A stretch of 64,000 bases of DNA from Candidatus Symbiobacter mobilis CR. GTDB taxonomy: Bacteria; Pseudomonadota; Gammaproteobacteria; Burkholderiales; Burkholderiaceae_C. Numbering within the stretch: position 1 is the first letter of the stretch; each line of letters begins with the position of its first letter. Of this stretch, positions 19,934-27,574 are shown piece by piece. The notes beneath the pieces are model-generated. The model saw only the letters and a program-made list of their open reading frames with translations, was not told the DNA's origin and did not search any database. The stretch spans positions 2,418,001-2,482,000 of the forward strand of contig NC_022576.1 in the NCBI RefSeq assembly GCF_000477435.1. Reading direction: 5' to 3'. The position numbers were made by a program, and so were the translations under genes.

Positions 19934-20500
19934 TCAAAACCAGGGTACGGCTCCACCCAGGCTTAGGCCGTAGGTGCTGAAGCCCCCTTCCTTGGGTTCA
20001 GGCGTCAGCGGGCCGTGGCACACAAACAGGCGGAACGACTGGCCTGTGCTGCTGCTGCGCACAAATACCGACGGCAAAGCGACCAGTTGGGCCACGGTAT
20101 CGGGAATGCGTTCGGCTGCTTCTTCAGCGGTCAGTTTGTGCCGCAGCATCAGGCGTCGGCGCAAGCGCTCGGGGCTGCTTTGGGGTTGCACGCGCTTGAC
20201 CTGCCGGTACCCCATTTGGTCGGGCACAGGGCTGACGGGTGTCAGGTCCAGGTGGTCACGCATGCCTTGCAGCCAGTCCACCCCCATCAGCTTGCCCAAC
20301 GCTTCGGCGCTGCCGTGGAGCCGCATACGGTTGCCCAGCCAGTGTTCGTTGTGCGCCGGAAAGCACACGCCGATGTCGCCAGCGCCGTGTGCTACCAGTG
20401 CCCGGTGCAGACGCACGTACAAGGCCCCCATGAGCTGGCTGGACGGAAAGTCCCCGTCGGGCCTTACATCCATATTCACGTAATGGCTCAAGGTGGTCAT
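19934..20500 (-). CDS. cas6f: Type I-F crRNA endoribonuclease Cas6f (Csy4)
   Basis: About 188 residues from the Met of MTTLSHYVNMDVRPDGDF. It cleaves pre-crRNA at the base of each repeat hairpin and stays bound to the 3' stem-loop. The probable catalytic histidine lies in ALYVRLHRALVA. The C-terminus has the family's basic helix (SSPERLRRRLMLRHKLT) and the terminal FSTYGLSLGGAVPWF. It starts four bases after the csy3 stop and is the last gene of the csy operon, just before the leader. Confidence 0.92.
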   Translation of the reverse strand: MTTLSHYVNMDVRPDGDFPSSQLMGALYVRLHRALVAHGAGDIGVCFPAHNEHWLGNRMRLHGSAEALGKLMGVDWLQGMRDHLDLTPVSPVPDQMGYRQVKRVQPQSSPERLRRRLMLRHKLTAEEAAERIPDTVAQLVALPSVFVRSSSTGQSFRLFVCHGPLTPEPKEGGFSTYGLSLGGAVPWF

Positions 20501-20504
20501 GGTT

Positions 20505-21542
20505 TCAGCCCTTGTCCGTATCGCCAAACACGCCACCCCGAATCAGCGTGGCCACCACAAAGTGCTGCTGTTCCAAAGCTGGGGCCTGACCCTTGGTGAC
20601 CCAGTTGTCCAGCAGGGTGTAGAAGTCCTCCTTCTGTTTGGGCTGGCGGTAGGCCTTGCCCTGGGTGGTGACGGAGCCATAAGGCTCGACGGCAATGGGG
20701 CCGTTGTCGGCCGCGCCGGTGTACCAGGTGTCGATGGTGCGGATGGCATTGCCCAGCTTTTGCGAGTGCATGCCCGCTATGCCGTTGACGGTGTACAGGG
20801 TTTTGCTTTTGTTTGCCTTGTCTTTGTCCAGAATCAGTTCTTGCGACGGGTACACCTCCTGGCCCGACCCCATGCGCACAAAGGCTGTTACTTGCAGCAG
20901 CACATGGCTTTTGCCAGCCAGCCCCTGCGCCAGCAGGGTGGATACAGCACCCAAATCGGGATGCATGGTTTCAGGTGCGTCGAAGCCCCGCAGCGAATGG
21001 GCCAACGCATCGAAAGTCCATGTGTTGGCTGCCCGGCCATCGACCAGGCGGGCCACCTGTACTTCGATCTGTTCAGCCCCCAACCGGTTTCGCCACAGAA
21101 AGCGGCCGTTGGCCAGATTGGCGGCGTAGCGGCGTGCCAGCTCGGCAAAGCCATGGGTGGCGACGTAGCCGTTGACGGTATCGACCAGTACACGTTGGTA
21201 GTCCGCGTTGTTGCAGGCCGATGGGGTGCCCGTTCCACCCAACACCCGCAGCGTGAAGCTGACTTGGAGGGTGTCGGCCTCGGCGGGCAGCGTAGCCACG
21301 TCCACGGTTTGGAGGTTGGGGTTTTCGATGGCGGCATCGAGCTTGGCCGGGTCCTGGTCTTTGGTTTTGAGCCGGTTGGAAATGGTGCCGCGCACCGACT
21401 TTGCGCGCACGGCCACGGGCGGCCAAGCGGCACTGTTGGCGCGGTGAGCCCAGGTTCCTGCGGCAAAAAGGGCATCAGACGGGTCCAGCTTGCGATCGAA
21501 GGCGAGGACGGAGGCAGTTTTGAGGGGATTGGTGGTTGCCAT
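20505..21542 (-). CDS. csy3: Type I-F Cascade backbone Cas7f (Csy3)
   Basis: 345 residues from the Met of [19 protein letters not shown]. An upstream extension of the frame has no family-like sequence. Six copies of this protein coat the crRNA spacer in the Csy complex. Family features include [17 protein letters not shown] near the start, [17 protein letters not shown] in the middle and the terminal [12 protein letters not shown]. The gene is 26 bases after csy2 and four before csy4. Confidence 0.93.
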   Translation of the reverse strand: MATTNPLKTASVLAFDRKLDPSDALFAAGTWAHRANSAAWPPVAVRAKSVRGTISNRLKTKDQDPAKLDAAIENPNLQTVDVATLPAEADTLQVSFTLRVLGGTGTPSACNNADYQRVLVDTVNGYVATHGFAELARRYAANLANGRFLWRNRLGAEQIEVQVARLVDGRAANTWTFDALAHSLRGFDAPETMHPDLGAVSTLLAQGLAGKSHVLLQVTAFVRMGSGQEVYPSQELILDKDKANKSKTLYTVNGIAGMHSQKLGNAIRTIDTWYTGAADNGPIAVEPYGSVTTQGKAYRQPKQKEDFYTLLDNWVTKGQAPALEQQHFVVATLIRGGVFGDTDKG

Positions 21543-21568
21543 GGTGGTTGCTTCTCTGGAGTGGATGT

Positions 21569-22624
21569 TCAATCTTGATGAACGGGAGGGGTGACAGAAA
21601 GGGGGGCTTGGGATTGGGGTGGGACTTGGTAGCCATTGGTGCAGCGGTACAGGCCGCTTTCGGCATCGTGCTCGGCGTACCACATCATTTGCTGGGTGTC
21701 GCGCAGGCGGTGCGGGCTGATCCATTGCCCCATCGAATACACGCATTCCACAAACCGGAAAGGGGTGGCTGCATCCCTGGCACCGGCAACAGCACCGGGT
21801 GGGTGCAGCGCAGACAAGGCGGCAAAGCCCACCGGAATGGGCACCAGCCAGCCAGGGCGTTTGTCGGTTTCCCAGGTGACGGTGTTCTGGTAGTCGCCAA
21901 TGGCTTCGTCCCACACCGTTTTTTTGACGGGACGGTGGTTGATCCGGGACAGGTCCAACCATGTATCGAACAGCGTGGGCGGCGGGGTGCCGTTGGGGGC
22001 CTGTGCCTGCAAGGCATCCTGATGGGTGCGCTGCAGCACCTCGTCTGCAGACACCAGCGCAAACCCGGGCAACCAGCGTCGGCTGAGGTGTCGAAATTCC
22101 TGGGCGCGGCGGGCATCCGTTTCGTCATGCAACAGCTTCAGTTGGGCGCGTGGTGCGCGGCGCAAGGTGCCGGGCAGTGGAGGCATGATGCTGCCTCCGG
22201 CCAGGCGCATGCCCGCGACCACCTCGCCCACATGGGCGGCCAACGACGTGCGGGTGGTGTCGTCTTGCAGGTGGTGGGCCAGGCTCACATCGAACACCAG
22301 GGTGATGTCGAGGTGGATATGCCCTTCTTCCACGATGGCCGCTGTGCTGCCATCGGCCAACACCGGGTTGCGCGTAAGGTGGAAGTTGCGAACGTACCCG
22401 CCCTGCGTCACCTGGGCTTCAAAGTGGTGGCACACCACGCCCACGCCATGGAACTGGATGCCCGCATCGGGCACCAAGCGGCGGGCCAGGGCGGCCATGA
22501 AACCGCTGAATGCGGTAATGGCCGGAAACCCCCAGGTCATGGGGCTGGAAATGGCGTTGGCGTTTTGCACGCGCAACCGGGGAAGCACGAGCAGGGCTGC
22601 GTGCTGGGGTGCGTCAGTCGGCAT
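21569..22624 (-). CDS. csy2: Type I-F Cascade subunit Cas5f (Csy2)
   Basis: 351 residues from the Met of [19 protein letters not shown]. The start overlaps the csy1 stop by 11 bases, showing translational coupling. The segments [18 protein letters not shown] and [11 protein letters not shown] are typical of Csy2. The protein caps the 5' handle of the crRNA together with Csy1. The first 60 codons of the longer frame (to 22813) lie inside csy1 and are rejected. Confidence 0.92.
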   Translation of the reverse strand: MPTDAPQHAALLVLPRLRVQNANAISSPMTWGFPAITAFSGFMAALARRLVPDAGIQFHGVGVVCHHFEAQVTQGGYVRNFHLTRNPVLADGSTAAIVEEGHIHLDITLVFDVSLAHHLQDDTTRTSLAAHVGEVVAGMRLAGGSIMPPLPGTLRRAPRAQLKLLHDETDARRAQEFRHLSRRWLPGFALVSADEVLQRTHQDALQAQAPNGTPPPTLFDTWLDLSRINHRPVKKTVWDEAIGDYQNTVTWETDKRPGWLVPIPVGFAALSALHPPGAVAGARDAATPFRFVECVYSMGQWISPHRLRDTQQMMWYAEHDAESGLYRCTNGYQVPPQSQAPLSVTPPVHQD

Positions 22625-23918
22625 GGAGGCCCTCCCGTTCTTCGGCCAAGATGTGCTCTTGCATCGCCTTGCGCCAAGCCTCAAACTCTGGGTCACCCAT
22701 GGGCAAGGGATCGCGCAGTTGGGCGTTGAGCCAATTGGCATACGCCTCGCAAATACGCTCGTGGGTGTCGGTGGGGGGCGGTCGGCCCAGCTCGGCATCG
22801 GCTTGTGCGGCACCTTCCGGGTCCAGCCAATAAGCTTGTTCAGCGGGCAGACGGCACTTGTTGTTGCAAGACCAGCCGGGTTCCAGCGTGCGAACCTCGG
22901 CAGTGAACTGCAAAAAGTCGTCGATCAGGTTGTCCACATAGGCCGCTCGGCGGTCGCGGGTGTCCACGTTGCGCTTGGGGTCGGTTTTGAGGAAAGCCAG
23001 CAGCGCACCCAGGTTCTCTTTGACCGCCGGGCGTGATTTGTAGCGCGGGAACATGGATTCCGTTCCCCACAACGGTTTCAGCTCCACCGAACGCCACATG
23101 GGCGGCAGCGAGGCCAGCAAGCTGTTCTGGCCCCGGCGTTCGCTGTTGAGCTGGCTGATGTTTTGTGGCTTGGTCCCGCCAAGTTGCTGCACCGCGAGAT
23201 TGGGATAGTCCCGCACCGGGCGTTCACTGACAAGATCGGCTTTGCGTGCCTCGCGGGCCGCCTTGGCTTCGTCGCTGAAGCGGTCGTCTTGCAAGGTTTG
23301 GTACAGCCGGTGCGCCAACGAACTGGCGTACAGCGGGGCCAGCAGGTGGTAGCCGGCATCGTCGTGCAAGTCGTCGCCCACCGGCCAGTAGAGTTGTTTG
23401 GCTAGGGTGTGTGAGGTGGGATTGCCGTGCGGGGTGGCCAGGCTGGCAAAGGCGCTCATCCATGCCTGGGCTTGGGCGGGGTCGTCGCTCAAAGCCTGTG
23501 CCCAATCCACGTCGCCAGATACCGCCAGAGCAAGAAGAGTCTGCCCTTCGTGCTCTTGTTTCAGGAATTTGTACACATCCAAAGCCGCTGCGTTGCCCAC
23601 CACATCGCCCGCAAAGTCATCCGTCAGGCAATGGCTGCCCACCACGGGCACAGGGGCCAAGGCATCAGGCGGGCAATACAGGTTGGTGCCCTTGGCCTCC
23701 GGATGGATCGGCTTGAGCGAGTGGGTGACCACCTGGATTTGCGCAGCACGCCGGGCGGCGTCTTCCAGCCATGCGGCGGGGGCGAAATCGCGCTGCAGGT
23801 CAGCGCGTTTGGGGTCATCAGGGGGAAGTTTTTCGAGTTTGCTTTCCAGACGCTGTGACAGAAAGTCTGTGATGAGCAACCGAAGCGCCGCCTGACGAGG
23901 GGTCAACATCGAAGTCAT
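22614..23918 (-). CDS. csy1: Type I-F Cascade large subunit Cas8f (Csy1)
   Basis: 434 residues from MTSMLTPRQAALRLLITDF. The start at 23957 adds an unlikely leader. Csy1 recognises the CC PAM and starts DNA unwinding. The region THSLKPIHPEAKGTNLY is a Csy1 signature, followed by GNAAALDVYKFLKQEHEG. It is first of the csy1-csy2-csy3-csy4 operon. The probable promoter lies about 240 bases upstream and is the target of the degenerate-repeat RNA described separately. No interruption is seen. Confidence 0.92.
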   Translation of the reverse strand: MTSMLTPRQAALRLLITDFLSQRLESKLEKLPPDDPKRADLQRDFAPAAWLEDAARRAAQIQVVTHSLKPIHPEAKGTNLYCPPDALAPVPVVGSHCLTDDFAGDVVGNAAALDVYKFLKQEHEGQTLLALAVSGDVDWAQALSDDPAQAQAWMSAFASLATPHGNPTSHTLAKQLYWPVGDDLHDDAGYHLLAPLYASSLAHRLYQTLQDDRFSDEAKAAREARKADLVSERPVRDYPNLAVQQLGGTKPQNISQLNSERRGQNSLLASLPPMWRSVELKPLWGTESMFPRYKSRPAVKENLGALLAFLKTDPKRNVDTRDRRAAYVDNLIDDFLQFTAEVRTLEPGWSCNNKCRLPAEQAYWLDPEGAAQADAELGRPPPTDTHERICEAYANWLNAQLRDPLPMGDPEFEAWRKAMQEHILAEEREGLHAD

Positions 23919-24029
23919 AAAAGGATCATTCCAAACTGCGCGACAACAATGCCGCAAAGAGAACGCCCCTGGTCATGTCCGGGGGATGCGAATTGGGCCA
24001 ACACGACTTGCCGTGTATCGATCTTCTGA

Positions 24030-24050
24030 TCATGGTTTGCTTTGCCACAT
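24030..24050 (-). CDS. Six-codon mini-ORF with strong ribosome site in the csy1 leader
   Basis: The minus strand reads AGGAGG, a six-base gap, then ATG TGG CAA AGC AAA CCA TGA, encoding MWQSKP. The Shine-Dalgarno match is the strongest in this leader, yet the frame stops after six codons, 111 bases before csy1. It could be a leader peptide, or a minimal toxin frame of the CreT kind, which combine a strong ribosome site with a very short ORF. Translation is not proven. Confidence 0.35.
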   Translation of the reverse strand: MWQSKP

Positions 24051-24127
24051 TCGTACCCTCCTTCAAGAAAAAAACCGTTCTCGTCGGTTGCCTCAGCCTG
24101 CTACAACTTTTGGCGTTGCCATGAATT

Positions 24128-24151
24128 CCGGTGAGGGGCCAGGCTCACCGG
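24128..24151. repeat. Perfect 8-bp stem-loop in the csy1 leader
   Basis: CCGGTGAG (24128-24135) pairs with CTCACCGG (24144-24151) around an 8-base loop. It would sit at the 5' end of a transcript from the TTGACA-containing promoter at 24183-24157 and may protect or regulate that RNA. Confidence 0.6.
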
Positions 24152-24156
24152 GATTG

Positions 24157-24209
24157 ATCTTATATCAAATTTTTACCTGTCAACTTGTACTTCCAACGGA
24201 GTTATTGCG
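24157..24209 (-). promoter_or_regulatory. Putative csy1 promoter overlapping a CC-flanked protospacer
   Basis: On the minus strand TTGACA (24183-24178) is a consensus -35 box. It is followed by an AT-rich stretch with TATAAGAT (24164-24157) as a -10-like element at somewhat short spacing. On the plus strand the same DNA is CC (24176-24177) followed by a 27-32 base site. The first eight bases of that site, TGTCAACT, equal the start of the spacer in the degenerate mini-array at 24272-24354. A Csy complex bound here would cover the -35 box. Confidence 0.6.
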
Positions 24210-24271
24210 CTTCGTGGCCATGATACTCCCCTTTCCATGCGTGCCGAAATTCAGTCACCCCCGTAAACTCC

Positions 24272-24354
24272 ATCGCCTGCCGAACAGGCAGTTTAGAAAT
24301 GTCAACTCGTGCTTGCAACGGGGAACTTTTACTGCCGAACAGGCAGCCTACAAG
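24272..24354 (+). ncRNA. CreR/CreA-like crRNA: one spacer between two degenerate I-F repeats
   Basis: The first pseudo-repeat (24272-24299) keeps the CTGCC-GAACA-GGCAG hairpin and the 3' handle TTTAGAAA but has lost its 5' bases. The second (24327-24354) keeps the 5' side and hairpin (ACTGCCGAACAGGCAG) but has a changed 3' handle. These are exactly the parts needed to release one crRNA by Cas6f. The 27-base spacer (24300-24326) matches 24178-24204 at 20 of 27 positions, including the first eight, and that site has a 5' CC PAM. Such partial-match RNAs are known to make Cascade repress its own operon or a toxin promoter. Transcription itself is not shown. Confidence 0.7.
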
Positions 24355-24419
24355 GGCCGACTTCATGTCGGCTCTGCATTGCCAGATCGAAACCGCCAAG
24401 AAAGAAGCTGCCACGCTAC

Positions 24420-24690
24420 CCCACGGGGCCTGCGGTGCGCATAGGCCCCGTCTGGCTGTTGACCAAGCTTTTCCAGGGCAAGGCCTCGGTGGCGCACTGC
24501 TGGCAGATGCATTGGCCTTGCCCCCACCATGCGGCCGGAAATTGCCGCCTGCGCCTCAATGGTGGATGCCCAAGACGCTGTGGCAGCAGCCTTCTACTGG
24601 CACCATGGCTTTCTGGCATGGCCTGCTGCGCCGCAGGTGCATTTTTCCCCGCAACTGATCCAGCAGTTTTGGCTGCGGTGGATTGTGTGG
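24420..24690 (+). pseudogene. GNAT acetyltransferase fragment (TacT/AtaT-like), frameshifted
   Basis: Two frames together give RLAVDQAFPGQGLGGALLAD, the acetyl-CoA binding loop of GNAT toxins. They continue with EIAACASMVDAQDAVAAAFY and WHHGFLAWP, the usual C-terminal strand. The halves are in different frames around 24530 and the N-terminus is missing. GNAT toxins of this type acetylate aminoacyl-tRNA. Here the gene is dead, and no partner antitoxin is visible. Confidence 0.6.
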
Positions 24691-24787
24691 GGTGGGGGGA
24701 TTCGACAGTCATGCAGGTGAGTGAAATGGGTGCATATTCACTGGATTGATGGGGAATCGATGTGCTATACACCTTCTTGTCAATTTG

Positions 24788-24824
24788 AATATACACAGCT
24801 TTCTGTGTATATTGGACGTTAGGC
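24788..24824. repeat. 11-bp perfect palindrome followed by integron-type core site
   Basis: AATATACACAG (24788-24798) and CTGTGTATATT (24803-24813) form a hairpin with a four-base loop. Four bases later is GTTAGGC (24818-24824), the core recombination sequence that ends attC sites. This may be the truncated upstream attC that begins the cassette cluster. Confidence 0.5.
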
Positions 24825-24866
24825 GGTCTTTGACGAATTTTCTTACAATAATCAGATGTTATAACA

Positions 24867-25061
24867 ATGGAAGCTCCGACTATCAGTAACATAATTAAAT
24901 CACCAGAAAAAAATATCACTTATAATATCTTGGCGTACAAGACACTATCGAGGCAAGAAATTGTATCCGCTGTACAAAACTTCAATTCTCAAAACAAAAG
25001 AAAAAGAATAGAGCCGGGGACAATAATTACAATTTTGACAACTATTGGCGCTGCTCCGTAA
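24867..25061 (+). CDS. Small hypothetical protein (64 aa), cassette-like
   Basis: An AT-rich ORF starting MEAPTISNIIKSPEKNITYN and ending GTIITILTTIGAAP. The composition differs from flanking GC-rich genes. It is the first possible gene after the GTTAGGC core at 24818. No domain is recognised. Its 3' end overlaps the convergent 53-residue ORF by 20 bases, so at most one may be expressed. Confidence 0.35.
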   Translation: MEAPTISNIIKSPEKNITYNILAYKTLSRQEIVSAVQNFNSQNKRKRIEPGTIITILTTIGAAP

Positions 25062-25203
25062 GTAGATCCGCAATCTGTTTCGCCATACTCGGTGAAAGAT
25101 CAATGCTGCAAGATAATCCTTCCTCGAACACGACTAATGTCTTAGTTCTATCAGGATTATTTGTAACCGCGACCAATAAATTAGAGGCATCATCATCATT
25201 CAC
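25042..25203 (-). CDS. Small hypothetical protein (53 aa) on the reverse strand of the cassette
   Basis: From a GTG at 25203 the frame reads VNDDDASNLLVAVTNNPDRT through FEEGLSCSIDLSPSMAKQIAD and ends LLTEQRQ. The amphipathic, protein-like sequence suggests a real small gene. The start has no strong ribosome site. It would be a reverse-oriented gene within the cassette that ends at the attC at 25228. No family is recognised. Confidence 0.4.
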   Translation of the reverse strand: MNDDDASNLLVAVTNNPDRTKTLVVFEEGLSCSIDLSPSMAKQIADLLTEQRQ

Positions 25204-25227
25204 TTTTAGCCAGATTTAACCAGTCTG

Positions 25228-25287
25228 GCCTAACTGGGGCTTGCACCTGACCCGCCTACGGCGGGCAGGTGAAGCAGGTCGTTAGGA
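25228..25287 (+). repeat. attC site (60 bp)
   Basis: It begins with GCCTAAC and ends with GTTAGGA, the R'' and R' core boxes. The internal sequence can fold: CACCTGACCCGCC pairs largely with GGCGGGCAGGTG. Length and symmetry match the classic 59-base element. Its downstream neighbour is the EVE-domain gene. Confidence 0.75.
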
Positions 25288-25298
25288 GTCTTCCACAT

Positions 25299-25742
25299 AT
25301 GCGCTATTGGATTGGTGTTGCTTCAAAAGAGCATGTAAACCGTGGGGTTTCGGGCGGGTTCTGTCAGCTTTGCCATGGCAAAGCGCAGCCCCTCAAACGT
25401 ATGTCCGTGGGTGACTGGATCATTTACTATTCACCCAAAGAACTGTTTGAGGAAGCCACTCCCTGCCAAAAGTTCACCGCAATTGGCGAAGTAGTCGGTT
25501 CCGAGGTTTATCCGTTTGAAATGTTCCCTGGTTTTGTCCCTCACAGGCGAGATATTCATTTTCTCAAAGCCTCGGATGTCCCAATTCGCCCTTTGCTTGA
25601 GCAACTTTCTTTCATTCAGGACAAAAGAAAATGGGGCTACGCTTTCCGGTACGGGCATCTAGAAATACCAATATCAGACTTTGAGCTTATCGCAACCAAA
25701 ATGCTGGGGCACGTCCCAGCTAACATTCACGAGGAAAAATAA
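25299..25742 (+). CDS. EVE-domain protein
   Basis: 147 residues from MRYWIGVASKEHVNRGVSGG; the start at 25269 lies in the attC. The whole protein is one EVE domain. Conserved positions include YWIGVASKEHV, the aromatic and glycine-rich RMSVGDWIIYYSPK and KWGYAFRYGHLEI near the end. EVE folds are PUA-like readers of modified bases in DNA or RNA and are common in integron cassettes and near restriction systems. It directly follows an attC, which supports its being a mobile cassette gene. Confidence 0.85.
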   Translation: MRYWIGVASKEHVNRGVSGGFCQLCHGKAQPLKRMSVGDWIIYYSPKELFEEATPCQKFTAIGEVVGSEVYPFEMFPGFVPHRRDIHFLKASDVPIRPLLEQLSFIQDKRKWGYAFRYGHLEIPISDFELIATKMLGHVPANIHEEK

Positions 25743-25744
25743 TA

Positions 25745-26140
25745 ATGTGGTAAGGTCAGTACGAAACAATAACCGATATCCCGGCTGAAGCATTGTTCCG
25801 CGCCATCGCGGACATTAATAGCTGGAGCAAGTGGGATAAGGGGCTTGAATTCACCAAGATTGAAGGTGTCGCCAGGCCCGGCGTACTCTTCGTACTAAAA
25901 CCTAAGGGTGGTCCGAACGTTCAAATTACCATTGATGAAATCAAGCCCTACCGCTTGGTTAATACGGCTCATTTATTCTTGGCAAAAATGCGCACATCCC
26001 ATGATGTATGTCCAATCTGGCGACCAAACAACTATCCGATTTTCTGTTGAGGTCTGAGGGTCATTGGGGTTTTTCTGGCGCAAAATTGTTGCTGAAAACC
26101 AAATCAAGGAGGCTGCAACGCAGACAGCAGCACTTATAAA
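25745..26140 (+). pseudogene. SRPBCC-family protein, degenerate
   Basis: A frame with YETITDIPAEALFRAIADIN and SWSKWDKGLEFTKIEGVARP is typical of SRPBCC (polyketide cyclase-like) lipid-binding folds. There is an in-frame TAA at the third codon after the ATG at 25745. Near 25995 the reading frame changes to QSGDQTTIRFSVEV and then FFWRKIVAENQIKEAATQ. Two lesions make it a pseudogene. It is probably a cassette gene sharing the attC at 26157. Confidence 0.6.
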
Positions 26141-26156
26141 TTAAGTCCGAAAAAAC

Positions 26157-26190
26157 TCCTAACCCTGCGCCCCTGAGCTATACGTTAGGC
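26157..26190 (+). repeat. Short attC-like site
   Basis: TCCTAAC at 26157-26163 and GTTAGGC at 26184-26190 are complementary core boxes only 20 bases apart, shorter than a standard attC. It lies exactly between the degenerate SRPBCC gene and the PIN gene, whose ATG is ten bases downstream. Confidence 0.55.
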
Positions 26191-26200
26191 ATGAGAAATT

Positions 26201-26683
26201 ATGAAACGTAAGGTTTATATCGAAACGTCCGTCATCAGCTACCTGACGGCTCGGCCCAGCAAGTCCATTCTCGGAACGGCTCACCAGCAAATTACATTAG
26301 CTTGGTGGGAAACCCGCAGCCAGTACGACTTGGTCGTTTCTGAGCTGGTTTTGCGTGAGTGCGGTGCCGGTGACCCCGATGCCGCAAAAAAGCGGCTGAC
26401 TATGTTGAATGATGTGCCATTGATCTTAATAACCGAGCAAGCACTCGATATTGCTAACTCGCTGATAGCGAAGGGGATTGTTCCAGCCAAGGCGGCTGAA
26501 GATGCGCTCCACATTGCAATTTCCACAAGCAATAGAATTGATTATCTTCTTACGTGGAACTGTTGGCACATTGCAAACCCGGAGATGCAAAGAGGTATTT
26601 CTGCTCACCTCGACGATATTGGCTTATCGCTGCCATTCATTTGCACCCCCGAAGAACTACTTGGAGAAGAAGATGTGGAATGA
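26201..26683 (+). CDS. PIN-domain toxin (VapC-like), cassette gene
   Basis: A 160-residue PIN-domain protein starting MKRKVYIETSVISYLTARPS, where the first acid is Glu in place of the usual Asp. Later motifs are VVSELVLRECGAGD, KAAEDALHIAIS and DYLLTWNCWHI. It is likely an RNase toxin. The 3' end overlaps the start of the small downstream ORF by 11 bases, as in two-gene toxin-antitoxin operons with the antitoxin second. The gene starts right after an attC-like site. Confidence 0.82.
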   Translation: MKRKVYIETSVISYLTARPSKSILGTAHQQITLAWWETRSQYDLVVSELVLRECGAGDPDAAKKRLTMLNDVPLILITEQALDIANSLIAKGIVPAKAAEDALHIAISTSNRIDYLLTWNCWHIANPEMQRGISAHLDDIGLSLPFICTPEELLGEEDVE

Positions 26684-26861
26684 CGAAATCTTAGATGAAG
26701 TAAGAGCTATTCGTGATGCCCACGCAGCCAAATTTGGCTATGACTTGCAGGCTATCTATGCTGATCTGAAAAAGTCAGAAGCTGAACATATTGCCGCTGG
26801 TCATCCATTTATTCCTGCGCCTGAGCGTCCGGTGCCTAATCGGGTAGGCAACGGCTTCTAA
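26673..26861 (+). CDS. Small antitoxin partner of PIN toxin
   Basis: A 62-residue protein (MWNDEILDEVRAIRDAHAAK, then FGYDLQAIYADLKKSEAEH) overlapping the toxin gene. Short acidic proteins of this composition commonly follow PIN toxins of this type in cassettes. Its TAA is part of the TTCTAAC core of the interrupted attC, so the C-terminus is defined by the recombination site. Confidence 0.7.
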   Translation: MWNDEILDEVRAIRDAHAAKFGYDLQAIYADLKKSEAEHIAAGHPFIPAPERPVPNRVGNGF

Positions 26862-26862
26862 C

Positions 26863-27490
26863 CGTCGCCCCCCACACCACCCACCGTGCGGGTCCGCAGT
26901 GGGCGGTGCTACAAGCCGGCTCGCTCGACAAAGTCTTTCGTTTCATAACCATGTATCCCTGTGCTTTGCACCACAGGTCTTTCACACTCAGCAAACCCTG
27001 CTCCTGTAACCACACGTTGGATATGGCCTGATTGATAACCGGGGTTCTGGACATCTGCCAATAGCTGTTGCTGCTGACTCCGTGCTGAATCGCCGATTTC
27101 AGGCTTATGCCCAATGCCAGTAAGTTCTTGATCTTCGTGCGCGGCCAGCGCCACTGTTTCCAGTAGCACATTCGGATGCGCCTTCTGATCCACTCGTCCT
27201 GTTCGGGCATGGGCCAGTAGTACCTTGCTGCAAGTCACGCTGTGTTCTGGGATGACGATTCCACCAGTTTCTTCGGCACGCAGCGGGCAGTTCGCCTCGG
27301 CACTCTGGGCCTTCTATGCGGTTCCTGTTCGTCGTCTCGCACTTTTGCACTCGGGCTTCCTCCAGACTACTTCTCGCGAAGCAGCCCTCGCCGTCGGCTA
27401 GTGGTTACTATTGCTCACGATGAGTCCCATCCGGTTCTCCCACAGGGAGGGGACTTTCACACTATACGTTTGCGCCCATGCTGGGCGCAC
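26863..27490 (-). mobile_element. Class C (attC-type) group II intron, internally deleted
   Basis: On the minus strand the element starts GTGCGCCCAGCATGGGCG, matching the GUGYG 5' end of group II introns, and continues through a domain I-like region. It ends with a domain V-like hairpin (ACCGCCCACTGCGGACCCGC) just before GTTAGAA. Between them only the C-terminal maturase portion of the encoded protein remains. At about 628 bases it is roughly a third of a complete intron. Class C introns of this type insert into attC sites in reverse orientation, exactly as here. Confidence 0.72.
26866..27210 (-). pseudogene. Group II intron-encoded maturase, C-terminal remnant
   Basis: The frame contains QDEWIRRRIRMCYWKQWRWP, RTKIKNLLALGISLKSAIQH and YWQMSRTPVINQAISNVWL. 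This is the maturase (domain X) end of LtrA-type proteins. The reverse-transcriptase domains with YADD are absent. The remaining frame reads into the intron 3' end, so it cannot support mobility. Confidence 0.75.
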
Positions 27491-27574
27491 ACCTCGCAGT
27501 CAAGTGGGGCATCGCGCTGGTGCGCGCCGCCCCTTACTTTTGACGTTGGGCGCCTTGAAATAAGGAGTTATATT

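Larger units (their letters stand above)
26856..27551 (+). repeat. attC site split by a group II intron
   Basis: The left core TTCTAAC (26856-26862) and the right core GTTGGGC with its arm (27491-27551) surround the intron. Removing the intron would leave an attC of about 70 bases whose arms can pair (GCGCTGGTGCGCGC). The site ends the PIN/antitoxin cassette and precedes the DUF4160 gene. Confidence 0.6.

Noticed and set aside
20505..21962. 485-residue version of Csy3
   Set aside because: The extra 140 residues overlap the csy2 gene and have no family similarity; the Met at 21542 gives the normal length.
12249..24354. CRISPR-associated Tn7-like transposon (I-F3)
   Set aside because: No tnsA/B/C or tniQ genes are present, and the locus has a Cas2-3 nuclease and full csy1, unlike such transposons.
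12090..24354. Genomic island integrated at tRNA-Arg
   Set aside because: No integrase and no direct repeat of the tRNA 3' end were found downstream in the window.
24416..24919. 167-residue minus-strand ORF
   Set aside because: It overlaps the GNAT remnant and promoter-like DNA; the Met-rich start and composition are not convincing.
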